Of a stretch of DNA of 64,000 bases, positions 51,666 to 61,118 are shown one piece after another; positions within the stretch are counted from its first letter, which is position 1; each line of letters starts with the position of its first letter. Location of the stretch: contig CM066287.1 in assembly GCA_033816765.1 (NCBI GenBank), forward strand, positions 1,550,001 through 1,614,000. Reading direction: 5' to 3'. The notes beneath the pieces were generated by a model. It saw only the letters and a list, made by a program, of their open reading frames with translations, was not told the DNA's origin and did no database searches. A program made the position numbers and the translations under genes. This DNA is from Nothopassalora personata (lineage: Eukaryota > Ascomycota > Dothideomycetes > Mycosphaerellales > Mycosphaerellaceae).

Positions 51666-54600
51666 TCACCTTTTTGAGCCACCTCTGAGGTCTTCACTGA
51701 TATCATGCCTTAGCCCTGTCCCTGCGCCAGGCGTTGTGGGTGTGTGAGTCCCTTTTCCTTGACTTTGGCTGCTTTCTACCCTCGTTAGGTAGGCAGCGGA
51801 GGTGAAGTCATTGCTGGCCTCGAAAGACGGTCGTGTTCGATCCATGCTGCTCCGCAATCGATCGAAGCTGGGCAGTGGGCGATCTACTGAGGGTCTTGTA
51901 TGAGGGCCTTGTTGAGGCTGATCAAAACCGAAGGGATCGCCGCGGTCCTGGCGGTTCATGGTTGGTGTGTTAGCAGTGTTGCTGGGCACCACCGGGAACT
52001 GATCATCGAGGCTCATGCTATGGCCTGTGTAGTCCGTGCCATCGCTACCATTGTTACTGCGAGGGTTATGCGTAGTCGCCGTGGCCGCGATGCTGGGAGG
52101 GTATATGGGTCGTCGGTCGTCTTCAAAAGTTTGGCGTTGTGGTGAGTATTTTCTGTGACCCTTGTTTTCTTTGGCCTTGCCGTTGGAGATCTCAGAAGAA
52201 GAGGTCGAATCAGCGAGCTTATGGGCTGGTGGTGTGAAAACGGCGGTAGGGTCGACATCCTTGAGGTAATCGAACTTGCCTTGGCGTACCTGCTCTCGGA
52301 TGACATCGATATCGTATGGCATGTACATCTTCTGGAATGCTTTGGCGCCGAAACGGGGAAGGAGACACATGACAACTGTTAGTAGTCCGACAGCCCAGAA
52401 CGTCAATGCTCCGTAGACCTGCGATGCAGCTCCATAAAAGGTAAAGCCGGCGGTGAAGGAGGTATAAACACCAGTCCAGAACCAGATGAGCAAGATCGAG
52501 ATGCTTGTAATCAGGCACATGAACCAGTCCCAGCGGTAGGTGTTGATCAGGATGTAAACATTCACCACCACCACGATGGGGTTGACGATGTACACCCCAA
52601 GTCGCTTGTAGTCGTTGACGTTGCGACCATTCTCGGTCTCGAAGTTCGCCGGCCTGAACTGCAAGTAGGTGAAGTAGAAGGCGATGACCGATTGGTAGAG
52701 TCCATCGAACATGTAAATCCAGAACTTGGTCTGCGTCCATTCCTTTTGCTCGATGCCACGGCGGTAAAGCTGTGGTACAGCTAGGGAGACTTTGTCGTCG
52801 ACGTCCTGGTCCAGAATACCTTGGAAGATGATCGGCAGCGATGTGAAGGCCAGGTTGAACAGTAAAATGTAAGTGTAGTCGAAAGCGTAGGAACAGTCGA
52901 AGTTGGCGTAGATCTGGTACCAGAAGAGAGCAAAGACCCAGATGATGTTCTGGAGATCAGAGTCAGCAGTCAGCACATCAGCAGCAACGAACACGACATA
53001 CCTTGTAGAAGAAGTTGGCGACACACTCGCCCATACGTCGATAATCCCATCGTCCGTGCACCAGCAGTAGCCTTGTCAGGAATCGGAACTGGCCAATGGC
53101 ATAATCACTACTCATAACGGCCTGACGACCTTCTTCACCAGCAATACCGACACCGACATCAGCCTCCTGAATCATGGCAACATCGTTGGCACCGTCGCCA
53201 ATGGACAATGTCATCACGTCGAGCGTGTGCTTGACGAGACCAACAACTGCAGCCTTTTGCGAAGGAGACACACGACAGCATAGCACGGACCTGCACTCCT
53301 TGCACAGCAGCAAGAACTTTTGTCGTAGCCTGTCATCGAGCACGACCTTAAGCGCGTCACCATCGATGACAAGCGCGTGTGTCGGCGCCGGAGGTTCGTG
53401 GTTCTTCTTGGCCGCCTTGAGTTCTTCATCAGATCCAGTCTTGCCGAATGTGGCCAGGTGCTTATCTAGCTCTGCTTCAGCTTGCTCGATATTGTCTTCG
53501 TCGACCTTTAGTAACATCAGATCCATGTCATTGTCGAGCAGATTGCAAGAGAAGCCAATGTTGATGGCAGTCTCGACTTTGTCACCCGTCAACACCCAAA
53601 GCTTGATACCGGCCTGGGCAAGCAGAGCGATTGCATCGGGCACACCATCTTGCAGCTTGTCTTCGATAGCAGTGCCACCAAGCAGCATGAGCTCACGCTC
53701 AATGCGGTCAGCACACTCCTCGAGCTTGGTTTCTCGGTCTTGGACCGACGCTGCGGCAAATTCGTGATCGAGGTTCCACTTCTGGTACTCTTCTTCGTCA
53801 AGCTCACGCTGCGCGATACAGAGTGTTCGGAGTCCTTCTCGGGCAAACATCTCAAGATGCTCCGCAGTGGACTGACGCAGTTGAGCTTGTTCACCCTTCT
53901 TCAGGCGCGAGTAGATGATACTATCAGCACCCTTGCAGAAAAGCATGATCTTGCCATTGGGCATACGCAAGATCGAGCTCATACGTTTCCTGGTCGAGTT
54001 GAACTCAAGCGTGTTGAGCACGGTGTACTCGCGCTCCTCACCAAGATAGTTGACGATGATCCCATCGTTTGAGCGTCCTATAACAGTGAAGCCTACATCT
54101 CTTGCGGTTGCCACGAGCGCAGCTTCGTCAGGACTCTGTGCCTTGAACTCGATCCTGGGCGGGTCGCCTGGCGTCCTTTCCGTGATGACGCTGTGGCAGA
54201 GAGCCAACGCCAGCATGAATTGTTCGGTTGCAGCCTTTTGTACAGGACCACTGTCGCCATCGAGATCTGCAATGTAGCTTGGTGCAACAAAGGTCAGGTC
54301 CTCGTCTCGTAGGTAGGGATTGTTATGCATCTTCCGAATCCGTTGCAGCATAGTGATTCGATCTTGGGCGATTTGTGCCTTTGCTCGAGCACTTTCCTCG
54401 TCGACGTTGATTCCCATACGCTTTTGCATACCGGCCAGAGCCTCAGTGTACGCCTCTCCGTACGGCTGGCCATTGACAGTGCACTTCTTGAACTCCATGA
54501 CATTCTGCGTGAGCGTGCCAGTCTTGTCAGAGAAGACATACTCGATTTGTCCAAGATCATCCGAAATGTTCCAGGACTTCGGCGTGCACGGATAGTCGAT

Positions 54601-56516
54601 CTTCTCGTAGTACATGTACGTATCTGAGAAAATGAAGAACGCCTGCACACTGCGAACGATTTCCAGAGAGATGTACAGCGAGATGGGTACCAAGTTCTGA
54701 AACAGAATGAGTGCAGCCCAGAATGTGATTAATCCGTTCAGGCCGGGAGTTCCGCCGTAGCTGCCAAATTCGAAGAAGTCCAGCGAGTTGTCTCCTTGTC
54801 CCCATGTCACGCCTTCAACGATTGCGGCAACCAGACACATGATGAACAGAATGACAAAATTATAGACGACGTTCCAATTGAGATCACGCATGATCTTGGG
54901 CCGTTTCGAAGGAGTAATACCGGAATTGAGCATGATCTTCGTGTCCTCTCCAGTAAAGGCGACCACTCCGAGCACCCATTCAGTGTTACGGACCGTACAT
55001 CCACGAAGGAGGAGGTTGTTGATGCCCACGGGCTCCGCCATCTCTTTCGCCTCCGCAGAAGGCTGCTTCCGATCGTACTGGTTCCATCGCACGACACCAG
55101 AGTATGCATAGAGGTTGGCATGCGGTGGCTCACTCTCCAGTACAAAGTCCGCCTGCTCGCAGTCGCGCGCTCTCTTGATCTGCCTTCCCGAGTACAATGC
55201 AGTCCGGACCTTCAAGTTCGTCTCGCCGTCCAAATTCTTGGTCTCGATATAACAAGCTCCGTCTGCGTCGCTCGTGGAGAGCACAACGATATCTGCTGGC
55301 ACCTCTTCGTCGTTGTACAGTCGCACAAAGTCGCCGACTCGCACGTTCTTCCAATAGTCTCGCTTGAATCGCGCTTTGTCAAGCTGTTCCCTATTAGGGT
55401 TGATCAAGCTTCCGTAGAATTTCTTGGGTACAGGGACCTGCTCGGCTTTGCCGACCTCCTTGGGAACCGTCAGATGGTTTTGTTGCCGACCGAGATCTCC
55501 CATGTCGTCACCGTACTGTGGCGGCCGTTGCCCAGGGATGGGTGATGGCACAGGTGTCAGCTCAACGTCTCCCTCGTCATTCTCATGCGAATAGTCCTCT
55601 GCGTCCAGACGGGCTGTCACCATGCTCGCGCGGCGATCCTGCTCTTCCAATTGCGCATCCAGCTTCGCATCTTTTGCATTTGGGCCTTTGCCCTTCTTTG
55701 CGGCCTTCTCTTCCTTCTTGCCCTTCCACCATTTCCAGACGGCAAGGATCACGCGGGTAGTCGCCTTCTTGAATCGGCGCCATATGCCGACTTTCTCATC
55801 AGAAACATTAACGTTCTCCCAATCCACTAATCGATGCACCGGCGCATTATTGAGCTCGTTGTCCAAGACCGTCCTTCGCCAATCTTCGATTGCGTCCTTT
55901 ATAGCTGTGATGGCCAAAATAACGATGATTGGTACGGCAGAGAGACCTGGGTTCTGTACACCGAAGATGGAGAAGATCTGTCATGCGTCAGCTGATCCGC
56001 TCATGCTTCCTCCGCTCGAAGTCGCATTCGCGAGGTGATACTTACACCCAGGATGACGATGAATATAAAGTACACGTTCGCGATGTTGTGCAGCTGGAAC
56101 CACAGGTTCTTCGGTATGAAACTAATGGGTGTGTACTTTGCCGTCCGGATCTTGTTTCGCTTGAAGTTCTGCAGCGGCCTCCCTTCCTCATCTCGCGCCG
56201 AGTCCGGGAGTGACTGGTTCACATATATCGTCCTATGCGTCTGGCCTTCTGCCGCTTTGTCGTTTGCGATCTCGTCGACCTTGAGATCGCTGATGTTTGA
56301 GCTGGTCGATTGGCGTTTATTGGACACGCTACTGAGTCGTGCCACCTGGCGGTTGAATATGGACTTTCGCTTCTGGGTGCCTTTTCTCCCAGGCTTCCGT
56401 ACTGTCGCCCATCGATTTCTATTGATGGGTTGTGTCCGCTCCGCCTCCGCGCGATTGCCCGAGTCCACTGCCTCCTGCGGTCGCGGCTGTTGCGCATCAA
56501 AGCTCACGGCGGTCAT
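51666..56516 (-). CDS. P4-ATPase phospholipid flippase, Dnf1/Dnf2 type
   Basis: Exons 56046-56516, 53002-55977 and 51666-52949 (introns of 68 and 52 nt, all phase 0) give 1576 residues. The N-terminal cytosolic tail is basic. The first membrane pair follows (NVYFIFIVILG and VPIIVILAITAIKDAIEDW). DGETNLK is the actuator-domain flippase motif. SDKTGTLTQN, with the phosphorylated Asp near residue 640, KGADS and GDGANDVAMIQ are the catalytic sites. Six more membrane spans lie in the last exon, followed by a long Ser/Pro/Arg-rich tail. P4-ATPases move phosphatidylcholine/ethanolamine-type lipids to the cytosolic leaflet of plasma and Golgi membranes with a Cdc50-type partner. Size and the long linker favour Dnf1/2 over Drs2. 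Confidence 0.9.
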
Positions 56517-57808
56517 GGTGACGGGTTGCTATGGAGGGCGGGATGTCTCATGCGGCAGGAGACTGCTGTCGGGGTGTGGGCGTGGCAGCCCGCGGCGTTC
56601 CGCTATGCTATCGTGGATGGCACAGCATCAAGAGGGAATGTTTCGTTCGTGGATAATCGCAATTGATTCGGCGGATGTGGTTGCACGTGCTGGCAATGGA
56701 CGTGCGGCGTGCGTATATCGTGGGGAGGGGTGTACAGACAGTATGCCGTGCAGTGTTGGTGCTTAGGGTTACGTGTGGTGTTGGCTGTTGCGTGTTGCTC
56801 CTCCGAGGGTCAGTGGCCGTTGCTCGCAGCTAATAGAGTTCGGGTGTTTGAGAGATGAAGGGCACCGTGTGTGTCCACGCGCTTGACAACGGCGCAAATG
56901 CCCCCAAAGACGTTGGCGCTATGCTACGACGCGTAGAAAGAATTATGTTTGTGATGAAGGGAGATATGTCGGTGCTCACATACAGCCGCCAAGTCAGCAT
57001 GCCACAGCGCGAAACGTCCAGCCTTCGGCTGTTCGTGGAAGACAGCGGCATCCACGCTCACGCTGTGCACGCAGAGGGTCCGGCAGGGAATATCTTACAT
57101 AAGGCGACGCATGCAGGGGTCGTTAGCGCACTCATTCGGACACGGAAGTGACCAGCGGTGGAGACGGCTACGGGAGCGGAATGCCGCGGACGAGAACAAC
57201 GACGTCAATGAGAGAGTCCGTCCATGGATGATGCGCTGCAGTCAGAGATAGATGGCATCAGCAGTACTTCATAGTACGAGATGCTAATACAGCCAGCCAG
57301 CCAGCTCTCCCGTGACTGTGAACTATAAACCCATTAGGATTGTTGTTCTTCCTACATCATCAGCACAGTAATGCCAGTCCACAGGTACTTGGTCAGCAGT
57401 CGCACAGAGCTGATCTGGTGGCGTCCGCCAACACTGTATCGTTATGTATGCACAGCACAACTCAGCTGACGATGCACTACATATGAACGGCATCTCGGGC
57501 TCGGCCATCTCGTACACCAAATACAGTAGTAGACCGGGCGGTCGCTGTGGCAGTGCTCAGCTGGAATCCAGGGGTATCCCATCCCAACTGCACTTTCTCA
57601 TTGTTTGAGCGGTGACACTGGCTCGCCATGGCAGGCACGGTGCGAGGTTGGTGTCCGCCGAGACCGTGCAATCAAATTTTAGTGGTGACCATCATCGGAG
57701 TTATGAGCCCCAAATGCCGGGTAGCCGAGAAACTGTTGATCTCCACGCGTAGCACTTTCACGTAAATGATGTCCTCGCGTATGACCACCCGATATATCGT
57801 TCAGAGCC
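56517..57808. other. Intergenic region between divergent genes
   Basis: 1.3 kb between the flippase start and the AT-hook gene start. Frames such as 56855-57151 have no recognisable content. A CAGC-type short run lies at 57293-57306. Confidence 0.5.
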
Positions 57809-60589
57809 ATGCCGTCCGCACGAAATCGCGCGGGTCAGCATCCAAATCGGTCCATCTTGAACTTCTTCCGACCATTCACGATCCCGCAGGAGCGACGACC
57901 GAACAACAACACACCTAGAGAAGGGATCGTGGTGGCATCGTCCCACTCTTCGCAAAGTGGTCGCAGCTCGAGGCAGCCATCCGAAAGACGCATATCGCCT
58001 GCGCAGCACTCACAAGCTGCTCCTGTCAATGTAGAATCCCCACGAAGACCAGGACGACCCAGAAAATCGCCCACCAAGTCTCAATGTGTGCCACAAAGCT
58101 CGGCTAGCGATAGCAGTACTGCGCCCAAGAAACGAGGACGGCCGCGGAAGTCAGATTCTCAACAGGCGCGAGATGAACAGTTGAAAGAGAGCAGCGAGAG
58201 TTGCCCGGTACGACGATCGCCGCGGCGGTCACCTTTGCGGTATAATGTCAACCCAGTGGATGGCGCAGCAGCTGTCACTCCTACACGCGATTCACCTTAT
58301 CGCTCCGCCTCCGACACACCTTCGAAACGGCGCGTTGCAGTAGCTGTTGAAGTTCCATCATCCGAAGCGAAACCACCAGTGTCTTCCCCCCCATTGGATG
58401 CCCCGCCAATACCGACCCCAGCGTCAATAGCACGGCCACCCGTCTCGACCGCTAACACGACATCCTTCTCGTCCACACTGTCGAGTGTTTTCACTGGATC
58501 ACAAGCTTCGACGATGCCTGTCAGCTCGAACAGCAAACGTATTATTTCTGCAAAGGATGGCTTGAAGGGTGTAACCAACTCGGATTCAGATGACAGCGGA
58601 AGCAGCAGCGACGGGGAGCTGGCAGACATGTCGACTCTCTTTGATGCCAAGAGGAGGAAGCTTGCTCCCAGTGTAGACGACAAGCCAGCGCCTACATCTG
58701 CTGTGCCCAAGCCAGGAAAGAAGAGCACGAGGCTTTCTGATCAGGACAAGAGGCAGAAGAAGATAAACACACTACCTCGATCACCACCAAGGAAGGTGCT
58801 CAAGCATAGCTTGGCGAACCTGATAGCTCAGCACGAGAAGGATCAGATGGCACAAGCGAGAATTGCAAGTCTAGAAAGCTCCGTGGACGAAGCCAAGAAG
58901 CGGGAAGAGCGACTGGCGAACGCAAAGGCAGCTGGAATCAATGGAATTGCTTTGATTGAGGCGGCAGGGAGCGACAGTGACGAGCGACAGAGAATGATCA
59001 CAGCCCTCGATCGGACCGAAGCTTTGCATGATGAGGTCAAGTACCACTTCTTCTTGGATGATAAGCCACTTTACCCTCGTGATGGTACATTCCCTGAGCT
59101 TGATAACGTGCCTTGGGAGAAGCTGTTTCGGAATGCCGCTTCGAGGACGCAGGCGTGTGTGAGTGGATTTGCTGCTGAGCTGGTACCTCAGTATCCCCTG
59201 CCTGCGAGGGTTGTACGCTGGATGACCCAGGAACTGCTCTACGAATCGGATGAGACTCTATGTGAAGCTTACGTCGAAATCCTGCGGGTCTCGAGCGCGC
59301 ATCAAGAGTCCCTTTGGAGGACGTCTGCATCGCTGAACTCTCTGTACAAGACACGCTCGATCTTCGAGTTCAACTACAAGGATGCAGTCGCGACCGCCAA
59401 CTTACCGCCGGGTTTGCGACACATCGTGCGCGTAGCAGCATTCTCAGCACCAGCATGCGATAGCGTTGTGACAGCCGCACCGCCACAAGACACGTCTGCA
59501 GCTCTCCTCGACCTCGCACTCATGAACATCGACGATCAAGTGAAGGATGACCCGAGTCTGTCTTTGACTGTCCTGGAAAGCATTGAGGACATGTTGGATG
59601 CATTGCCCGAGGACGCATTCCACAAGCTGGTTGAAGGAGTGGTTAGTGAGTTCAGGACAACTAATGAGTTGTCGCTGGAGCTACGCTGTCGAGCGATCGT
59701 GGCTTTGCCAGCCGCGACTCCGCGTGTTTACAGGCTGCGAAGGCGGCTGGCATCAGAATGCTTTTCTGATGGAACTAATAAGAAGAACCCATCGGGCCAA
59801 GACTGGTCCCTATGTATCGTTGAAGCCCTAAAGCATCGTCACGAGTTCCATATCAACGAAGAGACCGACTTTGGGTTATTGCTCGGACTGATTAGTGTTC
59901 TTGACATTGCGATATCAAGCGGCTGGACAGATTACGAAGCCATCATCCCAGGCCCTTCAACGGGACCATGGAACAAGCCTGCGGAGCCCACGCAGATCGA
60001 AAGGCGGCACAATGATCAGATGGATGCAATTTGTCGGGAACTAGAACGGATCCAGAGCCGCATCCGCAATGCTGGTACAACACACATTCGACGGACACAA
60101 GCAAAGACGGCCATCGAGCACTTGATTGGGAGGCTTGAAAACGATGTCCGTGCTAGGGCAAAGTTCAAGAAAGGCGTGCTCGTCGACAAGAAGTCAGTGT
60201 CTTTTGGACAAGCACGTTTCGGAGCTAGAGGATTCACTGGTCCGGGTCTGCAAACGCCAGGTCTACCGACGCAGCCACATGTCGAGTCACAGCGCACTGT
60301 CAACACGGTCATGCGGCAAGACGTTGCGCATACGGAAGTAGAGGCGGGTCCTAGTACTCCTCCTCGGCAGCGGGAACGATTCGAGCAGGCGGACGAGATC
60401 ATAAACTTCAGCCAAGACATGCCCAGCAGTCCGCCAGTACCTATCTACAATGGCGGTGCTAAAGCATCCAAGGGGAGCACTGTCATAGGAGACGGTGATG
60501 TCAATATGGTTGACAGCCAAGACGACACTGACGAAACGATGTATTACGACACGCATAGCCAACCGAATGAGGATGCTGGTGGCTCATGA
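57809..60589 (+). CDS. AT-hook nuclear protein with helical C-terminal domain
   Basis: A single 926-residue ORF. The N-terminus has a QHPNRSILNFFRPF segment resembling a PCNA-interacting (PIP-like) motif at about 10-23. Two AT-hooks follow (RRPGRPRKSP near 79-88 and KKRGRPRKSD near 107-116), then Ser/Pro-rich disorder and an acidic patch. From about 345 a helical domain runs to about 750 (for example RVVRWMTQELLYESDETL and LTVLESIEDMLDALPEDAF). The last 170 residues are again polar. I do not recognise the family. A DNA-bound replication or repair factor fits the motifs, and a subunit such as Nse5/Nse6 of Smc5/6 is one guess without direct evidence. Confidence 0.7.
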   Translation: MPSARNRAGQHPNRSILNFFRPFTIPQERRPNNNTPREGIVVASSHSSQSGRSSRQPSERRISPAQHSQAAPVNVESPRRPGRPRKSPTKSQCVPQSSASDSSTAPKKRGRPRKSDSQQARDEQLKESSESCPVRRSPRRSPLRYNVNPVDGAAAVTPTRDSPYRSASDTPSKRRVAVAVEVPSSEAKPPVSSPPLDAPPIPTPASIARPPVSTANTTSFSSTLSSVFTGSQASTMPVSSNSKRIISAKDGLKGVTNSDSDDSGSSSDGELADMSTLFDAKRRKLAPSVDDKPAPTSAVPKPGKKSTRLSDQDKRQKKINTLPRSPPRKVLKHSLANLIAQHEKDQMAQARIASLESSVDEAKKREERLANAKAAGINGIALIEAAGSDSDERQRMITALDRTEALHDEVKYHFFLDDKPLYPRDGTFPELDNVPWEKLFRNAASRTQACVSGFAAELVPQYPLPARVVRWMTQELLYESDETLCEAYVEILRVSSAHQESLWRTSASLNSLYKTRSIFEFNYKDAVATANLPPGLRHIVRVAAFSAPACDSVVTAAPPQDTSAALLDLALMNIDDQVKDDPSLSLTVLESIEDMLDALPEDAFHKLVEGVVSEFRTTNELSLELRCRAIVALPAATPRVYRLRRRLASECFSDGTNKKNPSGQDWSLCIVEALKHRHEFHINEETDFGLLLGLISVLDIAISSGWTDYEAIIPGPSTGPWNKPAEPTQIERRHNDQMDAICRELERIQSRIRNAGTTHIRRTQAKTAIEHLIGRLENDVRARAKFKKGVLVDKKSVSFGQARFGARGFTGPGLQTPGLPTQPHVESQRTVNTVMRQDVAHTEVEAGPSTPPRQRERFEQADEIINFSQDMPSSPPVPIYNGGAKASKGSTVIGDGDVNMVDSQDDTDETMYYDTHSQPNEDAGGS

Positions 60590-61118
60590 GGGACGTGTAC
60601 ATAGCTGAACCGAAATGTCACAACATTGACTATCCTCAACCCCCTCCACGGGCTTATTCTTACATCTCGCGCACTCACACGCAGGCAACTTCTAACATGT
60701 TAGCGTGGATCGATGTGCGCATCAGCCGGAACGACTTTACACAAAGAAAACTGTGCAATTCAAACAAAGGGGCATGGCCCAGAGCTTACCTTACAGCTGC
60801 ATTCGTTCCACAACGCCACAGCCTATTGCGTCTGTAAATCATGTCCGTGTCGACAATGTCAGCTCCCGTTCTTTGTATGCAACATTTCTCCGGAAAGGGG
60901 AACTTTCGCAAGAACCCATGGAGGGATGATGGCAAACACTCCCCGTCCTTTTCACAGAACGGACATAACACACAATCATCTAGCAGTTTGCCACACTGCG
61001 CACACTCCACCGTGGCCCCTTGGTGCGTATCAACCCACCCAACCACTACTGACACCGAACATTCAGCACCGCAAGTCAGTCGTGAACATCGAACTTCGAA
61101 ATTGAAGAACAAGCAACG
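60590..61118. other. Intergenic region
   Basis: No convincing gene. A - strand frame at 60786-61112 contains CAQC and CPFC pairs that could be a zinc ribbon, but it lacks other support. Confidence 0.45.

Noticed and set aside
60786..61112. Zinc-ribbon protein on the - strand
   Set aside because: CxxC pairs are suggestive, but the N-terminal half is unconvincing and the frame overlaps the promoter of the coiled-coil gene.
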